A stretch of DNA of 12,714 bases from VMCP01 sp964492925 (GTDB lineage: Bacteria; Bacteroidota; Bacteroidia; NS11-12g; UBA955): positions 1 through 12,714 of the forward strand of contig CAZBMF010000067.1 in NCBI GenBank assembly GCA_964492925.1, written 5' to 3'. Of this stretch, positions 7,138 through 12,714 are shown in pieces. The notes under the pieces are model-generated. The model ran no database searches. It was not told the origin of the DNA and worked only from the letters and a program-made list of their open reading frames with translations. How positions within the stretch are numbered: the first letter of the stretch is position 1; every line of letters begins with the position of its first letter. The translations under genes and the position numbers were made by a program.

Positions 7138-8181
7138 ATGTTTGAAAACACGGAAAGAACTGAACTTTCAAATTTGGGTGAATTTGGCCTGATTTCTCAT
7201 TTGGCCAAACATTTTGAAGCTAAAAATCCATCAACATTATTAGGAATCGGCGATGATGCTGCCATTGTGAAGGTGGGTGATGCTTATATGGCCGTTTCTA
7301 CCGATACTTTCATTGAAGGAGTGCATTTTGATTTGATGTTCCATCCGTTGAAACATCTTGGATATAAAGCGGTTGCAGCTACAGTGAGCGACATCTGTGC
7401 AATGAATGCATTGCCAACACAAATTACCGTGGCCATTGGCTTGAGTAACCGATTTTCTCTCGAAGCCGTAGAAGAACTCTATGAGGGTATGCGTTTGGCG
7501 TGTGAAAAATATGGCGTAGATTTAATTGGCGGTGACACTTCTAGCTCTCGCTCAGGATTGATTCTTACCCTTACTGCTATGGGGGAAGTTGATTTGAATA
7601 AAGTTACTTATAGAAAAGGTGCCAATGCCAATGATTTGCTGGTGGTAACCGGTGATGTAGGTGGTGCTTTTATGGGACTTCAAATTTTGGAAAGAGAGAA
7701 GAAAGTGTTTTTGGAACACCCTTCCATGCAGCCAGATTTGGAAACCTATGATTATATTGTGGGACGTCAGCTAAAAGCAGAAGCTAGGGTTGATGTAATC
7801 AAGATTTTGGAAGACCTCAATATTGTACCTACTAGCATGATGGATGTGAGCGATGGTATTGCCAGTGAATTGTTTCATTTGGGTGCTGCCTCAAATGTAG
7901 GTTTCGATATTTATGAAGAAAAATTGCCGATAGATCCACAAACAGTTGATACTGCTATTTCGTTTGATTTGAATCCTAGCATTATGGCCCTCAATGGAGG
8001 TGAAGATTATGAACTTTTGTTTACAATCAAACAAGCTGATTGGGATAAAATTAAAAACAATCCAGATTTTACTGTCATTGGACATGCCACCGACGTGGTA
8101 AATACTTACCGTTTGAATACCAAAGCTGGCAATACTTTCGACATAAAAGCGCAAGGTTGGCAGCATTTTTCTAAAGATTAA
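7138..8181 (+). CDS. thiL: Thiamine-monophosphate kinase
   Basis: ThiL phosphorylates thiamine monophosphate with ATP to give the cofactor thiamine diphosphate. This 347-residue protein has the full set of family motifs: GIGDDAA (36-42), STDTFIEGVHF (54-64), TVSDICAMNA (82-91) with the metal-binding Asp85, GGDTSSS (131-137), TGDVGGA (171-177), MMDVSDGIASEL (234-245) and NGGEDYELLF (286-295). It belongs to the PurM/AIR-synthase superfamily. I chose the ATG at 7138 (MFENTERTELSNLG); a TTG five codons upstream is possible but less likely. No other thiamine gene is nearby. It is followed after 27 bases by aspS, which has its own box. Confidence 0.97.
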   Translation: MFENTERTELSNLGEFGLISHLAKHFEAKNPSTLLGIGDDAAIVKVGDAYMAVSTDTFIEGVHFDLMFHPLKHLGYKAVAATVSDICAMNALPTQITVAIGLSNRFSLEAVEELYEGMRLACEKYGVDLIGGDTSSSRSGLILTLTAMGEVDLNKVTYRKGANANDLLVVTGDVGGAFMGLQILEREKKVFLEHPSMQPDLETYDYIVGRQLKAEARVDVIKILEDLNIVPTSMMDVSDGIASELFHLGAASNVGFDIYEEKLPIDPQTVDTAISFDLNPSIMALNGGEDYELLFTIKQADWDKIKNNPDFTVIGHATDVVNTYRLNTKAGNTFDIKAQGWQHFSKD

Positions 8182-8194
8182 CTGATAAACAACG

Positions 8195-8202
8195 TATTTT
8201 TG
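8195..8202 (+). promoter_or_regulatory. -7 box of aspS, leaderless configuration
   Basis: TATTTTTG, identical to the box in front of gpmI and a full match to TAnnTTTG, lies in the 27-base gap between thiL and aspS. Six bases separate it from the ATG at 8209, so the transcript should start at or within a base or two of the start codon. No clear -33 element is seen, but the region upstream is inside the thiL coding sequence. Confidence 0.5.
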
Positions 8203-8208
8203 TAAACT

Positions 8209-9960
8209 ATGTATCGTACGCATACTTGTGGTGAATTGAGAATTTCTCATGTTGGTGAAACTGTAACCTTAGCTGGTTGGGTGGCTAAAGCTCGTGTAAT
8301 GGGCAGTATGGCTTTTGTGGATGTTCGTGACCGTTATGGTATCACGCAATTGGCATTCAACGAAATATACAGCCAAGAGTTGCTTGATAAGGCGGCTACC
8401 TTGGGCCGTGAATTTGTGATTCAAGCAACTGGTAAGGTGGCTGAAAGAAGTGCAAAAAATGGTCAGCTTGAAACCGGCGAGGTTGAAATCATTGTTGAGA
8501 GTTTAACCATCCTCAATGAATCTAAAACGCCTCCTTTTACCATTGAAACGGAAACTGATGGGGGCGACGATATTCGCATGCAATACAGATATTTGGATTT
8601 ACGGAGGGACGTAGTGCGTCGTAACTTAGAATTGCGTCACAATTTGGCTCAATCCATACGCTCATATTTGTCTGGTGAAAAATTCTTGGAGGTTGAAACC
8701 CCAGTTTTAATTAAATCTACCCCAGAAGGTGCCAGAGATTTCGTGGTGCCAAGTCGTTTGAACAAAGGACAATGGTACGCATTGCCACAAAGTCCGCAAA
8801 CATTCAAACAATTGCTCATGGTGAGTGGTTTTGATCGCTATTTTCAAATTGTAAAATGCTTCCGTGACGAAGATTTGCGTGCCGACAGACAACCAGAGTT
8901 CACACAAATTGACTGTGAAATGAGTTTTGTGGAACGCGAAGACATCATTCAAACTTTTGAGGGAATGATGAAGCAATTGTTCAAAGAAGTAAAAGGCATT
9001 GAGTTTGGTGATTTCCCTAGAATGAGTTACGCTGATGCCATGAAATATTACGGTTCAGATAAGCCAGACATTCGTTTTGGAATGCCATTCGTTGAATTTA
9101 AAGCCCCTGGAAATGAGTTGGATGTTGTTTCTGGTAAGAATTTTGGGGTATTTGATAATGCCGAAGCTGTTATTGGAATATGTGCCACTGGTGCCGCTGC
9201 ATTTACTAGAAAACAAATTGATGCACTTACAGATTATGTAAAACGACCTCAAATTGGGGCAACCGGTATGATTTATTGCCGCGTTGAAGCCGATGGTTCT
9301 TTGAAATCTTCGGTAGATAAATTTTATGATGCAAATGCCTTGGCGGCTTGGCAAAAAGCCATGAACGCACAACCTGGCGATTTGATGTTGATTTTGGCTG
9401 GTGGGTTAGAAAAAACCCGAAAGCAGTTGAATGAACTTAGATTATTGGTAGGGACAGAATTGGGATTGAGAAATCCATTCGATTACAAACCTTTGTGGGT
9501 GGTTGATTTTCCATTATTAGAATGGGATGAAGACCATCAGCGTTTCCATGCCATGCACCATCCTTTTACCAGTCCTTTGCCTGAAGACCGTGAGTTAATG
9601 AGCACAGATCCAGGGAAAGTAAGGGCGAACGCTTACGATTTGGTGATCAATGGTGTTGAAATTGGCGGTGGTTCAATTCGTATTTTCGATAAAGACTTGC
9701 AATCGGAAATGTTTGATTTGCTTGGTTTTACAAAAGAAGAAGCACAATATCAGTTTGGTTTCTTGATGAACGCTTTCCAATATGGAGCTCCTCCACATGG
9801 TGGTTTGGCACTTGGTTTTGACCGTTTGTGCTCTCTTTTTGGCGGCAGTGACAGTATCAGAGACTTTATTGCCTTCCCGAAAAACAACAGTGGCCGCGAT
9901 GTGATGATCGATGCTCCTAGCACGTTGAGTGCAGCTCAATTGAAAGAGTTGGAGTTGTAA
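8209..9960 (+). CDS. aspS: Aspartyl-tRNA synthetase, bacterial type
   Basis: A 583-residue class II aminoacyl-tRNA synthetase charging tRNA-Asp. The anticodon-binding OB domain covers about residues 1-105. The catalytic core has motif 1 (FLEVETP, 159-165), the substrate loop TPEGARDF (171-178) and motif 2 (CFRDEDLRADRQPEFTQ, 217-233). The bacterial GAD insertion lies in about residues 280-410. The GGGSIRI strand and motif 3 (GLALGFDRL, 532-540) follow. The length matches E. coli AspRS (590). Residue 31 is Met where E. coli has Leu30 (RVMGS versus RDLGS) and non-discriminating enzymes usually have His, which hints at a tRNA-Asp-specific enzyme; this is an inference from one residue. The start MYRTHTCGELRISHVG is typical. 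It is the last plus-strand gene, converging on dgkA across a repeat-rich gap. Confidence 0.98.
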   Translation: MYRTHTCGELRISHVGETVTLAGWVAKARVMGSMAFVDVRDRYGITQLAFNEIYSQELLDKAATLGREFVIQATGKVAERSAKNGQLETGEVEIIVESLTILNESKTPPFTIETETDGGDDIRMQYRYLDLRRDVVRRNLELRHNLAQSIRSYLSGEKFLEVETPVLIKSTPEGARDFVVPSRLNKGQWYALPQSPQTFKQLLMVSGFDRYFQIVKCFRDEDLRADRQPEFTQIDCEMSFVEREDIIQTFEGMMKQLFKEVKGIEFGDFPRMSYADAMKYYGSDKPDIRFGMPFVEFKAPGNELDVVSGKNFGVFDNAEAVIGICATGAAAFTRKQIDALTDYVKRPQIGATGMIYCRVEADGSLKSSVDKFYDANALAAWQKAMNAQPGDLMLILAGGLEKTRKQLNELRLLVGTELGLRNPFDYKPLWVVDFPLLEWDEDHQRFHAMHHPFTSPLPEDRELMSTDPGKVRANAYDLVINGVEIGGGSIRIFDKDLQSEMFDLLGFTKEEAQYQFGFLMNAFQYGAPPHGGLALGFDRLCSLFGGSDSIRDFIAFPKNNSGRDVMIDAPSTLSAAQLKELEL

Positions 9961-9966
9961 AAAAGA

Positions 9967-10016
9967 GGGTTTATAAAGGTTTATCAGGGTTTATAAAGGT
10001 TTATGAAGGTTTTATA
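9967..10016. repeat. Tandem array of a 10-bp unit downstream of aspS
   Basis: Starting 7 bases after the aspS stop, five consecutive units of about 10 bp follow the consensus RGGTTTATNA. Alternating units make a 20-bp higher-order repeat present twice (9967-9986 and 9987-10006) with a single mismatch, followed by a more diverged unit. The 10-bp period is about one DNA helical turn. The unit core GGTTTATA recurs in inverted orientation in the 8-bp array at 10073-10120, so the two arrays could pair imperfectly in RNA. Confidence 0.85.
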
Positions 10017-10031
10017 AGAAGTAGTCAATAT

Positions 10032-10052
10032 AACTTTCAACTTTCAACTTTA
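10032..10052. repeat. 7-bp tandem repeat AACTTTC, three units
   Basis: AACTTTC occurs twice in perfect tandem and a third time as AACTTTA. It lies between the 10-bp array and the palindrome in the gap between aspS and dgkA. No coding or known regulatory meaning is visible. Confidence 0.8.
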
Positions 10053-10063
10053 AACGATTAGTT

Positions 10064-10079
10064 GATTAAACGTTTAATC
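10064..10079. repeat. Perfect 16-bp palindrome
   Basis: GATTAAACGTTTAATC reads identically on both strands with no spacer. A DNA palindrome of this kind could be a dimeric-protein site, or could extrude as a short hairpin, but it has no T-run on either side and so is not a standard terminator. It overlaps the first unit of the following 8-bp array. Confidence 0.85.
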
Positions 10080-10120
10080 CTATAATCCTATAAGCCAATA
10101 AACCTATAAGCCTACAATCC
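10073..10120. repeat. Tandem array of an 8-bp unit running into the end of dgkA
   Basis: Six consecutive 8-bp units fit the plus-strand consensus TATAANCC (minus strand GGNTTATA), for example TATAATCC at 10081-10088 and TATAAGCC at 10089-10096 and 10105-10112. The last unit contains the dgkA stop codon (10112-10114) and its last two codons, so the array reaches into coding sequence. Read on the minus strand it mirrors the GGTTTATA core of the array next to aspS. Confidence 0.85.
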
Positions 10121-10492
10121 GTTTACAACGGCGAAAATTCTAGGCAATAAAATATACAAACCTACAATGATGGCAACTGCGCTTGCGCAGAAGGTGGCTC
10201 CAGCGGCCATGTCTTTTGATTGGCCAACTCCCGGATGTTGATCTGGATGTAACGTATCTAATGCTTTTTCTAATGCTGTGTTTAATCCTTCCGATACAAG
10301 CATTAATCCAATTGCCAACCAAAGAATGGCCCATTCGAAACGGGTTAAATGTTGCCCGAAATAATCTAAACTAAAGCCAGTAACCACGGTGATTACCATG
10401 CAAACCAAAATAATTTGGAAATTGCGTTCGGTGCGGGCGAGCAACAACACTCCATTGAGTGCGTATTTGAAAGATTTGTAGAAACGTAACAT
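10112..10492 (-). CDS. dgkA: Diacylglycerol kinase / undecaprenol kinase family protein
   Basis: A 126-residue integral membrane lipid kinase of the prokaryotic DAGK family, which phosphorylates diacylglycerol in E. coli and undecaprenol in some Gram-positive bacteria. Three membrane helices are visible at about residues 27-43, 53-70 and 98-118. The active-site signature SEGLNTALEKALD (67-79) holds Glu68, Asn71 and Glu75, with Glu22 (ARTERN) as a further metal ligand. Lys93-Asp94 (SKDMAAGA) corresponds to the E. coli KD pair. Which lipid it uses here is undetermined; recycling of undecaprenol for cell-wall synthesis or of diacylglycerol are the two options. It is downstream of dnaA on the same strand but separated by a strong terminator, so it needs its own promoter. 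Its last codons lie in an 8-bp repeat array. Confidence 0.94.
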   Translation of the reverse strand: MLRFYKSFKYALNGVLLLARTERNFQIILVCMVITVVTGFSLDYFGQHLTRFEWAILWLAIGLMLVSEGLNTALEKALDTLHPDQHPGVGQSKDMAAGATFCASAVAIIVGLYILLPRIFAVVNGL

Positions 10493-10508
10493 ACTGCTAT
10501 TGGTACTT

Positions 10509-10516
10509 CAAAGATG
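10509..10516 (-). promoter_or_regulatory. Candidate -7 box of dgkA
   Basis: CATCTTTG on the minus strand matches TAnnTTTG except at the first base and lies 16 bases upstream of the dgkA ATG, giving a predicted leader of about 10-12 bases. It is in the short gap after the dnaA terminator, where a promoter is needed. Confidence 0.35.
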
Positions 10517-10535
10517 CAAGATTGTTGCTAAAATA

Positions 10536-10560
10536 AAAAGGCTCCCAGAGGGAGCCTTTT
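10536..10560 (-). terminator. Intrinsic terminator of dnaA, potentially bidirectional
   Basis: A perfect 11-bp stem (AAAAGGCTCCC paired with GGGAGCCTTTT) encloses a 3-base loop. It lies 20 bases beyond the dnaA stop. In the dnaA direction the stem is followed by a run of T, so it is a standard rho-independent terminator; in the plus direction the stem ends in four T, so it may also work weakly for transcripts running from the other side. Confidence 0.92.
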
Positions 10561-10580
10561 CACAAATATTCGTTTATTGA

Positions 10581-12020
10581 TTAGAATGTATTGATTTTGA
10601 TACGTTTTTCGATTTCCTCAACGTCGTGTCGGAACTTTTTATCGGTTTCCATCAAGTCGTTTACTGTTTGGCAAGCGTGAATTACAGTACTGTGATCACG
10701 TCCCCCAAAGAAAATACCAATATTTTTCAAAGAGGCTTTGGTTAAGTCTTTGGTGAAATACATGGCAATTTGACGGGCTTGAACGATTTCGCGCTTTCTG
10801 GTTTTAGATTTAACTGCTTCAACAGGAATGTTGTAGAAGTCGCAAACCAATTTTTGGATGTAATCAATGCTAATTTCGCGGGTAGAATTTTTGACAAAAT
10901 TCTTAACAATTTGTTTCGCAAGGTTAAGATCCAATTGTTTTCTGGTTAATGAACCCTGTGCCAATAATGAAATTAAAGCACCTTCAAGTTCACGAACGTT
11001 TGTATCGATGTTGTGAGCCAAGTATTCAACCACATCTTTATGCAATGTGATACCATCTTGGTACATTTTATTTTCTAGTATAGAAACTCTGGTTTCAAAA
11101 TCTGGACCGTTAAGGTCGGCAGACAATCCCCACTTGAATCGGCTCAACAAACGCTCATCCATGTTTTTTAAGTCTTTTGGAGGACGATCACATGTTAAGA
11201 TGATTTGTTTTCCATTTTGGTGCAAATGATTGAAGATTTGGAAGAAAACTTCCTGAGTCCTTTCTTTTTTCGCAAAGAATTGAACGTCATCAACAATCAA
11301 AACATCCAAATATTGATAAAAGTTTACAAACTGATTGTTGTTGCCTTGTTTCGCAGAGTCAATGAATTGATTGATGAATTTTTCTGCACTCACAAAAACA
11401 ACCACCTTTTGTTTGTGTGTTTGTTTAATCAAATTACCGATGGCATGTGCCAAATGTGTTTTACCCAAACCACAACCACCAAATACCATTAGCGGATTGA
11501 AAGCAGTACCACCTGGTTTTTGAGCAATTGCCAAACCAGCATTACGTGCAAGCTTGTTGCAATCTCCTTCCACAAAATTGTCGAAGGTGTAACGAGGATT
11601 CAACTGACTATCGATGTTCATTCTCTTCAAACCAGGAATAATGAATGGATTCTTAATAGGAGAGTCGAGGTTAATCGGCATTCCCAATTCATTGTTCACT
11701 TGTTTGGTTGAATTTCCAGTTGGTAAGTTGATGGTAAAAGGCTGTTGATCAACCCCAGATGCAGTTTCAACGATGATGTTATATTCTAGTTTAGCAGTTG
11801 GGCCAATAATTTTCTTTAAGGTTTTGTGAAGGAGCTGTACGTAATGCTCTTCTAACCACTCATAGAAAAATTGGCTTGGAACTTGAATTGTGAGTACTTT
11901 ATTAGACATTTTAACCGGTTTGATAGGTTCAAACCAGGTCTTAAAACTTTGAGGATTAACATTGTCTCTAAAAATTTTTAAGCAGTCTTGCCAAACAATT
12001 TCATGTGCCTTTTTTTCCAT
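10581..12020 (-). CDS. dnaA: Chromosomal replication initiator DnaA
   Basis: DnaA binds 9-bp boxes at the origin and, with ATP, opens the duplex and recruits the helicase. The 479-residue protein has all four domains: domain I (about 1-80, with WQDCLKIF and FKTWFEPI), a linker rich in Asn, Gln and Pro (about 85-140), the AAA+ domain III and domain IV. In domain III, Walker A is GGCGLGKT (181-188), Walker B LIVDDVQF (241-248), and the sensor/arginine region is DERLLSRFKWGL (288-299). Domain IV carries the DnaA signature IGIFFGGRDHSTVIHA (434-449), in which the base-contacting RDHST is intact, so a normal DnaA box should be recognised. The ATG gives MEKKAHEIVWQDCL; its upstream leader is A-rich, with no Shine-Dalgarno sequence. 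A strong terminator follows. An upstream DnaA box suggests autoregulation. Confidence 0.98.
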   Translation of the reverse strand: MEKKAHEIVWQDCLKIFRDNVNPQSFKTWFEPIKPVKMSNKVLTIQVPSQFFYEWLEEHYVQLLHKTLKKIIGPTAKLEYNIIVETASGVDQQPFTINLPTGNSTKQVNNELGMPINLDSPIKNPFIIPGLKRMNIDSQLNPRYTFDNFVEGDCNKLARNAGLAIAQKPGGTAFNPLMVFGGCGLGKTHLAHAIGNLIKQTHKQKVVVFVSAEKFINQFIDSAKQGNNNQFVNFYQYLDVLIVDDVQFFAKKERTQEVFFQIFNHLHQNGKQIILTCDRPPKDLKNMDERLLSRFKWGLSADLNGPDFETRVSILENKMYQDGITLHKDVVEYLAHNIDTNVRELEGALISLLAQGSLTRKQLDLNLAKQIVKNFVKNSTREISIDYIQKLVCDFYNIPVEAVKSKTRKREIVQARQIAMYFTKDLTKASLKNIGIFFGGRDHSTVIHACQTVNDLMETDKKFRHDVEEIEKRIKINTF

Positions 12021-12052
12021 AGATGTTGTTTTTCGTCTTTTCTTTTTAAGTG

Positions 12053-12061
12053 TGTGAATAA
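12053..12061 (-). promoter_or_regulatory. DnaA box upstream of dnaA
   Basis: On the minus strand TTATTCACA matches the DnaA-box consensus TTATNCACA exactly. It is 32 bases upstream of the dnaA start. A second, poorer site (AAATTCACA, plus strand, 12130-12138, two mismatches) lies further upstream. One exact box fits dnaA autoregulation; a replication origin would normally show a cluster, which is not seen in this gap. Confidence 0.55.
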
Positions 12062-12144
12062 AGTGTAGTTAACTTGTTGAAACACAATAACTGATTGATA
12101 TTGTATTTCATTCGGTAAAGAAAAAGATAAAATTCACATTTTGC

Positions 12145-12177
12145 TAATTTTTTTTACTTGTTTTTTAATTTTTTTTA
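12145..12177. repeat. Phased T-tracts in the mutase-dnaA gap
   Basis: The 12-mer TAATTTTTTTTA occurs at 12145-12156 and again at 12166-12177, exactly 21 bp apart (two helical turns), with a further six-T run between them (12161-12166). The block is bounded by an inverted GCTAA/TTAGC pair (12143-12147 and 12175-12179). Such phased tracts bend DNA, and the block is extremely AT-rich. It could be an UP-like or curved promoter element of dnaA, a DNA-unwinding element, or the end of the mutase transcript; no terminator hairpin with a T-run in the mutase direction was found. Confidence 0.7.
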
Positions 12178-12195
12178 GCGTATGAAATTTCAAAA

Positions 12196-12714
12196 TTAGA
12201 AAGAATACTCTCCAAATTCACTTCTTAAAACGTCGGCAATCTCGCCAAGGGTGGCATATTGCTCAACAGCGTCTAATATATAAGGCATTAAATTGGCGTC
12301 TGTTGAACACGCATTCTTTAAGTTTTGTAGCTTTTCTGAAACTAAAGTTTGGTTTCTGCGGGATTTCAAATCATTGATTTTTTTAGTTTGTGTGTCTCTA
12401 ATGCTATCGTCGATTTTGAAATTAGGAACACTATCAGTTTCCTCAACTTGGAATTGATTTACTCCAACTACAATGGCTTCTTTACTTTCAACCTGTTTTT
12501 GGTATTCGTAACTGCTATTGGCAATTTGATTTTGAATCCAACCATTTTCAACGGCACTTACTGCACCGCCCATTTGATCGATTTGTTCAATCAACTTCCA
12601 AGCTTCTGCTTCGATGGCATCGGTGAGGGATTCTACGTAGTAACTTCCACCCAAGGGATCAACTGTATTGGTAACACCACTTTCAAATCCAATGATTTGT
12701 TGGGTTCTTAATGC
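12196..12714 (-). CDS. Methylmalonyl-CoA-mutase-family large subunit, C-terminal part (5' end outside window)
   Basis: The frame is open from the right edge of the window to the stop at 12196-12198, giving the last 172 residues. The visible start begins ALRTQQIIGFESGVTNTVDP, then LGGSYYVESLTD, which is the highly conserved substrate-barrel segment of B12-dependent acyl-CoA mutases (RTQQII..E.GV...VDPLGGSYYVE). The protein ends shortly after YATLGEIADVLRSEFGEY, without the roughly 130-residue cobalamin-binding domain with its DxHxxG motif. It is therefore the separate large-subunit type, as in IcmA/HcmA and archaeal mutases, and should pair with a small B12-binding subunit encoded elsewhere. 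The substrate (methylmalonyl-, isobutyryl-, 2-hydroxyisobutyryl- or ethylmalonyl-CoA) cannot be judged because the N-terminal specificity residues are missing. It is transcribed toward dnaA with a 175-base gap. Confidence 0.93.
   Translation of the reverse strand, partial: ALRTQQIIGFESGVTNTVDPLGGSYYVESLTDAIEAEAWKLIEQIDQMGGAVSAVENGWIQNQIANSSYEYQKQVESKEAIVVGVNQFQVEETDSVPNFKIDDSIRDTQTKKINDLKSRRNQTLVSEKLQNLKNACSTDANLMPYILDAVEQYATLGEIADVLRSEFGEYSF

Noticed and set aside
6852..7145. 97-residue plus-strand open frame overlapping the end of the methyltransferase gene and the start of thiL
   Set aside because: It is a frame shadow of two well-supported genes and has no recognisable domain.
10064..10079. 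The 16-bp palindrome as an intrinsic terminator
   Set aside because: The stem is AT-rich without a loop and has no T-run on either strand; the clear terminator is the hairpin at 10536-10560.
12652..12654. TTG at 12652-12654 as the start of a short 152-residue mutase-like gene
   Set aside because: The frame continues without a stop to the window edge and encodes conserved mutase sequence upstream of this codon, so the gene is simply cut by the window.

Overview
The window looks like ordinary chromosomal housekeeping DNA from an AT-rich member of the Bacteroidota (Flavobacteriia/Sphingobacteriia-like). The evidence is the protein sequences, the Fur-like gene next to purA, the small SPOR-domain lipid-free secreted protein, and several matches to the Bacteroidota sigma-factor -7 element TAnnTTTG immediately upstream of genes. 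No tRNA, rRNA, CRISPR array, insertion sequence or phage gene was seen, and no gap between genes exceeds about 175 bases.

Layout. (1) Positions 1-45 hold a 16-bp tandem repeat cut by the window edge. (2) Positions 47-2896, minus strand: a SPOR-domain secreted protein, a Fur/PerR-family metalloregulator, purA (adenylosuccinate synthetase) and a fumarylacetoacetate-hydrolase-family enzyme; fur, purA and the hydrolase gene are tightly packed and probably form one transcript. (3) Positions 2954-9960, plus strand, divergent from group 2: gpmI (glycolytic phosphoglycerate mutase), an unrecognised lipoprotein gene, an aldehyde dehydrogenase of the 2-aminomuconate-semialdehyde type, a class I methyltransferase, thiL (thiamine-monophosphate kinase) and aspS (aspartyl-tRNA synthetase). 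The first three overlap by 4 bases each. thiL and aspS each carry their own TAnnTTTG-like box. (4) Positions 9961-10120: a convergent gap packed with short repeats of 10, 7 and 8 bp and a perfect 16-bp palindrome. (5) Positions 10112-12714, minus strand: a diacylglycerol/undecaprenol kinase, a strong hairpin terminator, dnaA, a 175-bp AT-rich gap with a DnaA box and phased T-tracts, and the C-terminal part of a methylmalonyl-CoA-mutase-family large subunit that lacks its own B12 domain.

The genes serve central metabolism (glycolysis, purines, thiamine, possibly tryptophan/kynurenine breakdown and B12-dependent acyl-CoA rearrangement), translation, replication initiation and envelope lipid recycling. 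I found no convincing new multi-gene system. The most interesting points are the repeat-dense convergent gap, a recurring promoter box 4-6 bases from the start codon that predicts leaderless mRNAs, and the DNA structure upstream of dnaA.
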